NCBI GenBank assembly: GCA_019285755.1
Contig: CP079103.1
Span: 2,852,001 to 2,916,000 of the forward strand
Source: Chitinophaga sp. E66
Lineage (GTDB): Bacteria; Bacteroidota; Bacteroidia; Chitinophagales; Chitinophagaceae
Direction of reading: 5' to 3'
Length of the DNA stretch: 64,000 nt
Position numbers and translations under genes: made by a program. How positions within the stretch are numbered: position 1 is the stretch's first letter; each line of letters opens with the position of its first letter. The notes under the pieces are model-generated. The model ran no database searches and was not told the DNA's origin. It worked only from the letters and a program-made list of their open reading frames with translations. Below are positions 40,793 through 49,789 of this stretch, piece by piece.

Positions 40793-42978
40793 TTATTCTG
40801 CGCCCAGCTTCTTATTGGGCAGTGGTCCCATTTCCAGCTCCAGGTGCCCTCCGGCCATCAGGTCGGCGTGGGTGAACGAGAGCTTAGGTAACGGCTTGCC
40901 ATTAAAGCGTGCGCTTTGGATATATTTATTGACGGTGGAACTCTTGGGTGCGGAAACGCGAAAGGTTTTTCCGTTCTGTAACCGGATCGCCACGCTGCTG
41001 AACACCGGGCTGGCGATGGCGTATTCCGGGATCCCCGGCGTCACCGGGTAAAAGCCCATGCTAGCGAATACGACGAAAGCAGACATACCGCCGCCGTCTT
41101 CATCGCCGGGGATGCCGAAGAAGTTGTCTTTAAACCAGGTATCGAGCAAAAAGCGGATGTGCTTCTGCGTCTTCCAGGGCGACGAAGTGTAATTGTAGAG
41201 GAATGGAATATGAAAACTCGGCTCGTTGCCCATCGAAAACTGCCCTACCAGCCCCGTTGCATCGGGGAATTTGCTCCAGAATTCATATTTCGAGCGGTCG
41301 AGCCCTTCACGGAACAGCTGATCCATGCGCGCTTCGAAGGCTTCTTTACCGCCGTTTAGGGCGATGAGGTCGGGAATATTTTGCTGTACCTGCCACATGT
41401 AGGTCCAGCCGTTGTTCTCGTCATAATAATCACGCCCGCCCATGCCGCCGTCGAACTTGGGATCGATGGGGATCCATTGGCCCTGGTCATCTTTGGGCAG
41501 GAACATCTTCTTCTCCGGGTGCCAGAGGTTCCGGTAATTCAGTCCACGGGATGCGAACAAAGCGGTGTCCGCATGCTTGCCCAGTTCTCCGGCCAGTTGT
41601 CCGAGGGCCCAGTCGTCGTACGCATTACCCAGTGTCACCGCCACTGCCTGCCGTTTCTCAAAGGAATGCACCTTTTCGACGGTTTCTTTTGCGCCTGGCG
41701 CCAGTGCCGGAAAGTATCCTTTCTCGTGGTAGAAATCGTCCAGGACGGTTTTGTCTTCATTCCGCCAGGGCAGCATGGTGCCGCTTACCGCATTCTTGCG
41801 CGCACCGGCATAGGCATTCTCCATATCGAAATTGCGGAGGCCTTTGCGCCAGGCGTCCAGGAAAGTGATGGTGGAATGGAACCCGTTCATGCAGGCATGG
41901 TCGCCGAAGAGCACAGGGAACGTGGGCATCCATCCGCTCTGCTGGTACATTTTCACATAGGATTGCAGCATGTCTTCCTCTGCTTTGGGATCGAGGATCG
42001 TGCGGAGGGGATGATGCGCCAGGTAGGTATCCCAGGACCAGTCATCCACATAAAATGGGCGGTCTGTTTTTTCCACGCGCTTGCTGTAGCCGCTGTAGTA
42101 TTGTCCATCTTCCGTGATATCGGTCATCCGTTCATAGCAGCGGTAGAGCGCGGAATAGAATGAGCGCTGCTGCGCCGGGGTACCGCCTTCCACCCGGATC
42201 TGCCCGATGGCGCGGTCCCAGGCTTTGCGGCCGTTATCCACGAACTGCGCAAAGGTGGCTTTAGCAACTTCCTGCTCGAAGTTCTTCTGCGCCTGTTCGG
42301 CGCTTACATAGCTGACAGCGTATTTTAGTTCCAGGGAGCGTGCGGCAGAGGGGAAGGTCACTGCGTGGCGGGTACCCTCCTGCATGGCCGGAGTGGAAGC
42401 TTCGCTGAAGGCGCCGTACAGATACACCTTCACATCGCCCTGCCATGTTTCCATGCCGCGGATACGGCTGCCGGGGAGGAACTCCAATGAGGAGGGGCCC
42501 TGGTTATATGCATCGAACAACAGCGCCTTAGGCTTCCCTGCCGGGAAAGTGAACCGGAAAATACCCGTCTTCCTTCCCGCTGTAAATTCTACCTTTATCT
42601 CGTCGTCGATCAGATAAGTGGAATAGTACCACGGACGGTTCACCTCCAGCTCATGATCCCAGGTCTGCTTTTGCCCCAGCTGTCTTTGGTGACCGGCTGA
42701 ATGGATGGCTTTACGGCAAATACCTGCCCGAGGCGGTGTGATACGACGTTCAACGGGAAACTCGATATCTGGTCGTCCAGGAAATCTTTCCTTTGCGGCG
42801 TAAACCTGATCATCTGGTTGGGCAGCTGCACGGTCGGGCGCGTCGGTTCCAGGAGCGCTCCTACCGATCCGATGGTCGGGTCTACGCGCTGTAAATACCC
42901 CGGCTCATTATTCACCTGGCCGTAGCAAGCGACAACAAACAGGTTGCCCGCCAGGAGGAATTGCATCATTTTTTTCAT
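40793..42978 (-). CDS. Divergent GH92 alpha-mannosidase (frameshifted)
   Basis: About 728 residues from the start at 42978 (MKKMMQFLLAGNLFVVACYG, signal peptide). The (alpha/alpha)6 domain of GH92 is clear: RSFYSALYRCYERMTDITED, RPFYVDDWSWDTYLAHHPLR, YQQSGWMPTFPVLFGDHACM, YDENNGWTYMWQVQQNIPDL and, with the catalytic acidic cluster, FGIPGDEDGGGMSAFVVFAS followed by MGFYPVTPG. The N-terminal domain is unusual: where most members have a GTGGHGHTFPGA-like stretch, this one reads RVDPTIGSVGALLEPTRPTV and QLPNQMIRFTP. One frame step near 42650. GH92 enzymes are calcium-dependent exo-alpha-mannosidases (mostly alpha-1,2). It leads PUL C and stands divergent to the regulator. Confidence 0.87.
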
Positions 42979-43303
42979 ATCCGTTCGTGGAATTGTTGAT
43001 TGTTGATGCAAGTAACCCGCAACCCACTAACAAACCCATTAACGAAACCACTAACCGGGAAATTAATTTTCAAATATTTTACAACTAATTGATTAAATAG
43101 AATTAACGAATATATTAATTTCCTCAAACTGTACGATTTTCTATCTCCGACAGTAGGATAAAAGCACGATATCCCGGAAATTCCGTTCCCTTTTTGCGTT
43201 TATTCCTCATTTTTTTGTTCCTTTAGAACGGATCGGATTTGTATGATGTAAAAGTGTCAAAAAGACGTCCACGTAAATATTCAACCAAGACTATTCGCCT
43301 CCG
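42979..43303. promoter_or_regulatory. Divergent control region of PUL C with three 12-bp repeats
   Basis: Spacer between the GH92 gene (minus) and the regulator gene (plus). Directly upstream of GH92 there are three tandem 12-bp units at 43023-43034, 43035-43046 and 43047-43058 (cccactaacaaa, cccattaacgaa, accactaaccgg) sharing the core C(C/T)TAAC-like a(c/t)taac in exact 12-base register. The rest (43059-43200) is very AT-rich, as expected for promoters. Near the regulator, tttttttg at about 43208 and atttg at about 43234 loosely resemble Bacteroidetes -33/-7 boxes. Function as an operator is inferred. Confidence 0.45.
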
Positions 43304-45809
43304 ATGAGGAAGTATATATATTGTATCGTTGCCATTTTGTGCCAGGGGTTGTCCGTGCTGGGTCAATCACATGGACTGGAATTTTCCAGCCATGAAGTGG
43401 TGCCCGAACACCGCACGGCACTAGACCTCACCCCGGCGCTCCGTATTGCCTGAAAGGCGGGCAAACGGAATTGTCCTTTCAATTGGCTTTCCGCCCCCAC
43501 CTGGAAACGTATTTCGGGTATATATTAAGGATGCTGACGGACGAGAAGCAGAATATCGACCTGGTGTACAACCAGCGGACGATGACCATTCACTTCGTCA
43601 TTGGCGAAACGATCACCGGCAGCGCCCCGCTCGATAGTTCGCTGCTGACCGGCCAGTGGCTCCGCCTGCGGGTAGTGCTGGACGCCGCTACACAGACTGC
43701 GTCTTTCTATTGCAATGATAAACCGGCCGGCAGCGGCAGGATGTCTTTCGGCAAAGGCGCCTGCTGCCGTATCTTCTTCGGGGCCATCAAGCACGAAGGC
43801 TTCCAGACGCTCGACGTTCCTCCCATGCGCCTGCGCGACGTGCGGCTCCTGGAGAACGGGACCATTGAGCGCTTTTATCCCCTCAATGAATCCTCCGGGC
43901 AAGAGGCCCGCGACGCCGAACAGGGCCCGGCCGCCCGCGCCACGAACCCCGTATGGATCAAACCCCGCCACCAGCAATGGGAAAACCGTCTGACCCTGGA
44001 GACCACCGGCACGCCGAGCGTGGCTTATAACGAGCGCGACGACCTTTTATACATTGTAACCGACGATACCCTCTTTACTTACTCATTCCGCAACGGCGCC
44101 CTCCGGGCAGACGCAGCCTCCAGGGCAACCGCATCCTGCCGGCGGGTAACCAGTCCGTTTACGACCCGCAGCGCAACCAGATCGTTAATTTCTATATCGA
44201 CGAAAAAAAGGCCGCTGTGCTGGAACCCGGGACCGGTCGCTGGTCCAACACCTTTTACTCCACCGAGCTCACAGAATGGTGGCAGGCGAATAAGTTCTAT
44301 TCGCCGGTCGACAGCAACCTCTATATCATTGGCGGTTACGGACAGCTGCATTATAAAAACGGCGTTCAGCGCTACCACCTGCGCGATAACCGCTGGGATT
44401 CCCTTCCATCTCACGGAGATGCCTTTTCACCCCGCTACCTTGCGGGCCTGGGGCTCAACGCCGCGGGAGACACGGCGTTCATCATCGGCGGGTACGGAAG
44501 CAACACGGGCGACCAGGCCGTGAATCCACGCTTCACGTACGACATGCTGGCTTATAGCGTTCGCACCGGGACGTTCAGTCACCTGTTCACCCTCCCCAGC
44601 CCGAACATCATTTCTGTTTTGCCAACTCGCTGATCATCGATTCGGCGAGCCATGAATACTACGGCCTCATTTACCCGACGGACAGGTTCCAGTCGAGCCT
44701 CCAGCTGGTACAGGGCTCGCTGTCGAAGCCGGAGTTCCGGCTGATGGGGATTCGTTGCCTTACCAATTCTATGACATCGGGTCTTTTGCGGATCTGTATT
44801 ATAGCCCGAGAAGCCGGCAGCTGATTGCCGTGACGATTTACAATGGTAAAGACAGCGTTTCAGCCGTCCGTGCCTGGTCGCTGGACTTTCCGCCCAATGC
44901 CCTGGTGCCGGTGGCTCCTGTTCAACGTTCGAAGCCCTGGTATTGGATGGCGCTGGTTCCGCTGGCGCTGGCCATCTGGCTGCTGGTACGGAAGAAAAAG
45001 AAACTACCCGCGCCGTTGGAAGCACCCAGGGATAATGCTCCCCGCGAGGTAGAAGAAAGCGCGCCCAAGCGGCCGGACAAATCGGCGATTTACCTGTTCG
45101 GTCAGTTCGAGGCATTCGACCGGGAGGGAAATGATATTACGAAGCAGTTTACGCCTTTGCTGAAGGAGTTGTTCCTGTTGCTGATCGTTCACTCGATGAA
45201 GGATGGCAGGGGATTTCTTCGGAGTCGTTGTACGAGGCGTTGTGGAGTGATAAGGCGCCCAAGGACGCGAAGAACAACTTCTCTGTGAATATGGTGAAGC
45301 TGAAGGGCGTGCTGGAGAAGATCGGCGGATTCCATATCGGGAAAGAGCCTGGCCGCTGGAAGCTCGATGTGCTGGAGGATTCCGCCTACATCGACTATGA
45401 AGCGTTCATGAAGCTCACGCAGCGCATCGGCGTCGAGGCGCCCGACAGGGCCATGACGACAGCCGTGCTGGAGATCGTACAGCGCGGTGCGTACTTACGC
45501 ACGACTCACTACGAATGGCTTGATGACGTCAAGTTCGAGATCGCCGGCCAGGTGACGGACTTACTGCTTCGCTATATGTCTTCGGCCGACAAACACGCTG
45601 AGGCAGATTTCATTCTCCGTTCCGCCAACGCTATCTTCCTGTTCGACAACCTCAATGAGGAAGCGCTAGCGTTCAAATGCCGGAGCCTCAACCAACTGGG
45701 GCGGCACAGCCTCTCCCGCGACGCATATGAGAAGTTCGCGAAAGAGTATAAGGAAAGCTACGGGCAGGAATACGGGACACCGTTTGTGGAGGTATCGCAG
45801 CATGGGTGA
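43304..45809 (+). CDS. Membrane-anchored LamG/kelch sensor with winged-helix and BTAD-like C-terminus (frameshifted)
   Basis: About 836 residues in five consecutive frame steps (near 43440, 44125, 44615, 44745 and 45210), every one with the sign of one lost base. Order of parts: signal peptide (MRKYIYCIVAILCQGLSVLG); LamG-like beta-sandwich (LSFQLAFRPHLETYFGYIL, GQWLRLRVVLDAATQTASFY, MRLRDVRLLENGTIERFYPL); kelch-type beta-propeller (LYIIGGYGQLHYKNGVQRYH, FIIGGYGSNTGDQAV); one membrane helix (WYWMALVPLALAIWLLV) closed by KKKK; a cytoplasmic winged helix (YLFGQFEAFDREGNDITKQF, LKELFLLLIVHSM, LYEALWSDKAPKDAKNNFSV, KLKGVLEKIGGFHIG) like that of SARP/OmpR activators; and a helical TPR/BTAD-like end. 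It is read as a one-component regulator that senses carbohydrate outside the inner membrane and binds DNA inside. It is divergent to GH92-susC-susD. Confidence 0.75.
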
Positions 45810-46278
45810 TATACTACTCTATTTACAATTTGATACCGGCCTATGAAAGAGACTACAACTACAAAATTCAAATGATGAAAGTAAGAATAGTACCGCTCCA
45901 CTACTGAATCCCAGTTACAGGCGTGTATCTAATTTTGCGTTACAATTTGTCAAAGAGCTTTTACCAAAGTTATGAGCAATTGTAGTCGTCAAAAAGAAAA
46001 ACGCCGTATACACTTATTTTGTAGCGTTTTGTATTACTTTCATCACAAGTTGTTAATAATTACCGACTTAGGGACCATACTGGGGCTAATCCAAGGTAAA
46101 GCATGGGGTCCTTATGGGTAGATGAATAGTACCTCTTTCCCTCCTTTTTCCCTCCTATTCCTTTACTGTATTGACGCTAGTACCATTTGATATACATTAG
46201 ATATACATGAACCCTACAGAAACCCTTACTGAGCCCTTCTTTTGACAACCCGGAAATAACAAGTGGCGCTCTGTCTCC
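45810..46278. other. Unexplained AT-rich region between convergent genes
   Basis: 469 bases between two converging genes, where little DNA would be expected. It is AT-rich against its surroundings. It holds a terminator-like inverted repeat (aaaacgc at 45998-46004 with gcgtttt at 46024-46030), an imperfect inverted repeat (gggaccatac at 46071-46080 with gcatggggtcc at 46101-46111), two cccctcct-like pyrimidine blocks (46136-46160) and an 11-bp direct repeat gatatacat(t/g)a at 46189 and 46200. No ORF is credible. It may be a worn mobile-element remnant. Confidence 0.45.
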
Positions 46279-47210
46279 TCATAACATCAGCTGCTTCACC
46301 ACATGCTTGTAATTCTTACCCAGGGGTAATTCTTTCCCGGATTTAAGCCGGATCATGTTCCCTTCAATTGACCGCACGAACCGGCGGTTGAGAATGAAGG
46401 ATTTATGAATACGAATGAATTGCTCCCGTGGCAGGGATTCCTCGAAACCAGACAGCGTTCGCGGGGTGAGGATAAAGCGCTCCGATTCCCAGACCTTCAC
46501 GTAATTGCCGAGGCTCTCCGGTACTGCACCTCACTCAGGTCCAGCTGGATCCACCTTCGGTCGCTTTTCACGAACAGGTGCTGCTGGTCAACCATCCCAT
46601 CCGGTACGCTTTGTTTTCCACCTGTCGCCTGCCCATCGCCTGGTTTTCCTTTTTGGAGAGTTTTTTTATCTGCCGGATTATCGAGTGGTTGAGGGGATGC
46701 GTCTCCCGGAGTGTCCAATGGGTCCGCAAATGTATTTGTTGCACCCTGCGATGCATCCTGTTGTTCCTGCACGGGGCCATGTGGATTGGGAGTTTCTGAC
46801 GTGATGACCTTTTCTGGCAAGCGCTGCTTGAGTCTGGCGTCTTCGTTGCGAAGCCGCAGCATCTCCTGCGCACGGTTCACGGCTTTGAGGAACCGGTCGA
46901 AGCGGAAAGGCTTCAGCAGGTAATCACAAACTTCCAGTTCATAACTCTCCAGCGCATGTTCTTCATGTGCCGAGGTAATGATGACCAGCGGACGATGTTG
47001 CAGCGTGCGCAGGAAGTCCAGCCCGCTGAGCCGGGGCATCCGGATATCGAGGAATATCAGATCTACCGGTTGGCGGTTCAGGAACGCCAGCGCTTCGGTG
47101 GCCAGGTAGCATTGGCCTGCGATTTCCAGATCCGGCAGATCGCGGGCATATTGCAGGATCACGTCGTGCGCCAGTGGTTCGTCGTCTACGATGAGACATT
47201 GCATGCTCAT
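46279..47210 (-). CDS. LytTR-family response regulator with a long linker (frameshifted)
   Basis: About 311 residues. The receiver domain (1-120) has the acidic pair at 9-10, Asp55 in LIFLDIRMPRLSGLDFL, and Lys in CDYLLKPFRFDRFL. The C-terminal LytTR DNA-binding domain starts near QQHLFVKSDRRWIQLDLSEV and, after a frame step near 46505, continues QYVESLGNYVKVWESERFIL and LPREQFIRIHKSFILNRRFV. Between them lies an unusually long, polar, probably disordered linker of about 80 residues rich in Q, P, D, G and K (ETPNPHGPVQEQQDASQGAT, GKPGDGQATGGKQSVP). It pairs with the LytS-type kinase gene 10 bases upstream. A typical target would be the divergent ABC operon. Confidence 0.87.
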
Positions 47211-47220
47211 GAAAAATCAA

Positions 47221-48738
47221 TCAATAGTTCCGCAATAAATGTATGATTTTTGCAGTGGTCTGGAGCGTATGCCGCCCCGGGTATAACAAACCGAGCCGCC
47301 TGCGGAGATTGGATAGCCCTATCCCCGGGAGCCCCGCCGCATCCGGCACGAAAGTGTTCTCGCACCGGAAACGCAACTGCGCTTCGTCGCAATATAGCGA
47401 TATATGTAACATCGCGCCCCCTTCCGAAGGCGTCACGCCATGCTTGAAGGCGTTCTCAACCAAACCTGCCAGCAACAACGGCGCCAGCTGCCTGCCTTTT
47501 TCCCGGATGTCCTTTTCGAACCGGATATCCGCCTGCCGCTTCAGCCTGATCGTTTCCAGTGCGATGTAATTGTCGAGGTACTGCACCTCTTCCTCCAACG
47601 CTACTTCTGCCTCCTTCCCACGGTATATCACGTACCGCATCAGTTCCGACAATTGCAGGATGCTTTCCGGCGTTTTCCCGGACTGCGTGAGGCTAAGTGC
47701 ATACAGGTTGTTCAGGGTATTAAAGAAAAATGAGGATTCAGCTGTTGCTTCAGCAGGTCCAGCTCGGCCTGCGCCTTTTCTTTTCCAGCGCGGCAATCTG
47801 GTTGTTCTGCCTCCCCATTGAATGGCAACCACCACCGGCAGACTGATCAACATGATCATGATGGCTGCGAAGGCGTTTTCCAGTTTGAACGGGTTGGAAT
47901 GAAATACGCCGCCCAGCATATCGTTGACCGGCAGCCATAGCAACAATTGCGCGATGACGGGGTACAACAACGCCGCCACCGCCAGTACAGCGCCCGCATA
48001 CAACACTACGCCGTAAGGCTTCAGCACCTGTGCAACCAGCACGCGGCTGTTGATATAGAAGAACAGATATCCGCCGGCATACATGATACAGAACTGGAGC
48101 GCCAGCGAAAGAAAGGTCCACCAATGCCGGAAGAGCGCCGAAAAGCTGAACTCGAACCCGATGAGCAGAAAACCCGAAGGCCGGTACTGCGGATCGTCCA
48201 TGCTAGACACCGCCATTGCAGCCAGCGTTACCGCTATCAACCCGATGGTGAACAATATCGCACGATCCAGGCTGATCTTACGAAACCATCCCGAGCCGCC
48301 GCCGGACCTGCGGAAATACGCATGCGCCTGCACGACAAGCTCCAGCACCAGGGTGCCTGATGCCGCCACTACGAAACACCCATGCAATATCCCCGGAATG
48401 CGGATATGTTCCATGATCAATGCAGGCAACCACAACAGTACGCTGAAGATCATCAGCCACCATAATATACGACGCCCGGGAGATAATCCATCCAGCCAAC
48501 GCGCGCGGCCCGCCAGGAAGACCCAAACGGGCGACTGGCTCAACGCCACCAGCGCAAAGATCATTGTGTACAGCAGCCATCCGCCTCCCGGAGATTCGAG
48601 CGTATAAAGGACCGCGATCCACGCGAACCATCCCGCCAATAACCATAACTCCAGCCGGCGCAGATCGAGGTGAAGTAGGTCTTGCTTTTCCTGCATTTTC
48701 ATCAGGTTAAAAGAAAGAATTATGCGGATGACGGTCAA
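47221..48738 (-). CDS. LytS/YehU-type sensor histidine kinase (frameshifted locally)
   Basis: About 505 residues; the start is probably the ATG at 48702 (MKMQEKQDLLHLDLRRLE). The N-terminal half is a polytopic membrane domain with about 7-8 helices (LWLLAGWFAWIAVLYTL, LLYTMIFALVALSQSPVWVF, WWLMIFSVLLWLPALI, GVVLYAGAVLAVAALLYPVI). The His_kinase domain is broken by two compensating frame steps around 47735-47785; the other frame gives AQAELDLLKQQLNPHFFFNT, with the phosphoacceptor His in LNPHF. Then SILQLSELMRYVIYRG, EVQYLDNYIALETIRL, and the HATPase N box LLLAGLVENAFKHGVTPSEG and GIGLSNLRRRLGLLYPGRH. It is co-transcribed with the LytTR regulator and divergent to the ABC genes. Confidence 0.88.
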   Translation of the reverse strand: MTVIRIILSFNLMKMQEKQDLLHLDLRRLELWLLAGWFAWIAVLYTLESPGGGWLLYTMIFALVALSQSPVWVFLAGRARWLDGLSPGRRILWWLMIFSVLLWLPALIMEHIRIPGILHGCFVVAASGTLVLELVVQAHAYFRRSGGGSGWFRKISLDRAILFTIGLIAVTLAAMAVSSMDDPQYRPSGFLLIGFEFSFSALFRHWWTFLSLALQFCIMYAGGYLFFYINSRVLVAQVLKPYGVVLYAGAVLAVAALLYPVIAQLLLWLPVNDMLGGVFHSNPFKLENAFAAIMIMLISLPVVVAIQWGGRTTRLPRWKRKGAGRAGPAEATAESSFFFNTLNNLYALSLTQSGKTPESILQLSELMRYVIYRGKEAEVALEEEVQYLDNYIALETIRLKRQADIRFEKDIREKGRQLAPLLLAGLVENAFKHGVTPSEGGAMLHISLYCDEAQLRFRCENTFVPDAAGLPGIGLSNLRRRLGLLYPGRHTLQTTAKIIHLLRNY

Positions 48739-48889
48739 AAATTAATGACGAACGTACTGTTTTTCGTGACGTAAGTAAGGAGAGCCTAACGTCATGGTAT
48801 TTATACCTTTGCCATCATTTCAGGATGGTATGTCCGTCTCATTTCAGGAGTTGAAAGGGCGCGTATAATTTTCCGCAAAACTAATCACA

Positions 48890-49789
48890 ATGCCTCGCCT
48901 CCACATTCATCAGCTAACAAAAAAATACGGCAGCGTAACGGCGCTCAACGGGCTGTCGCTATCCCTTTCCAACGGCATGTTCGGGCTGCTGGGCCCCAAT
49001 GGCGCCGGTAAATCCACCCTCATGCGCACCCTCGCCACACTGCAACCACCGGATGCCGGGCAGATCCTCTTCGACGGTACCGACATCCTCCGCAACCCCG
49101 CTTTCCTGCGCAGCAGGCTCGGTTACCTGCCGCAGGATTTCGGCGTGTATCCCCGCATCTCCGCGCTCGAACTGCTGGATCATCTCGCCGTACTGAAAGG
49201 CATATTGCATGCCGGCGAGCGCCGGGAACAGGTGGAGGCGCTGCTGCACCAGACGCATTTGTATGAAGCGCGCAAACGGTCTGTCAGCACCTATTCCGGC
49301 GGCATGCGGCAGCGCTTCGGCATCGCCCAGGCATTATTGGGCAACCCGCAATTGCTCATCGCAGACGAGCCCACCGCCGGGCTCGATCCACTGGAACGTA
49401 ACCGCTTCCACGATCTGCTGAGCGAAGTGGGCGAACAGATCGTCGTGATCCTCAGCACGCATATCGTGGAAGATGTGCATGACCTATGCCCGGATATGGC
49501 GATCCTCTCCGGCGGCAGCATCATCCTCCGCGGCAAGCCTACGCTCCTGGCGCAGCAGCTACGTGGCAGGCTATGGCGCAAATCAGTGGCGCATGATGCT
49601 GCAGCCGCCCATCAGGCCGCCTGGAACGTTTTATCAGTAAGGCTTTCCGGCGGCGGCAAACAGGTATTCGTAGTATCCGACACCGACCCGGGACAAGGAT
49701 TCGCACCGGTGGAGCCGGGCCTGGAAATGGTGTATTTCGCAGCACTAAATGCCGCCGTACGGCCTGAAAAGGAGGTTATCGCATGCTAA
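48890..49789 (+). CDS. ABC transporter ATP-binding protein
   Basis: 299 residues, intact. Walker A GPNGAGKST (35-43), Q loop in GYLPQDFGVYPRISALELLD, signature STYSGGMRQRFGIAQALLGN, Walker B QLLIADEPTAGLDPLERNRF and the switch His in VVILSTHIVEDVHDLC. It belongs to the ABC-2 (exporter-type) ATPases, and the C-terminal 80 residues are the usual accessory domain. Its 3' end overlaps the next gene by 7 bases (ATG at 49783), so it is translationally coupled to the permease-peptidase fusion. The upstream spacer of 151 bases is shared with the divergent LytS gene, which makes LytTR control likely. Confidence 0.93.
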   Translation: MPRLHIHQLTKKYGSVTALNGLSLSLSNGMFGLLGPNGAGKSTLMRTLATLQPPDAGQILFDGTDILRNPAFLRSRLGYLPQDFGVYPRISALELLDHLAVLKGILHAGERREQVEALLHQTHLYEARKRSVSTYSGGMRQRFGIAQALLGNPQLLIADEPTAGLDPLERNRFHDLLSEVGEQIVVILSTHIVEDVHDLCPDMAILSGGSIILRGKPTLLAQQLRGRLWRKSVAHDAAAAHQAAWNVLSVRLSGGGKQVFVVSDTDPGQGFAPVEPGLEMVYFAALNAAVRPEKEVIAC

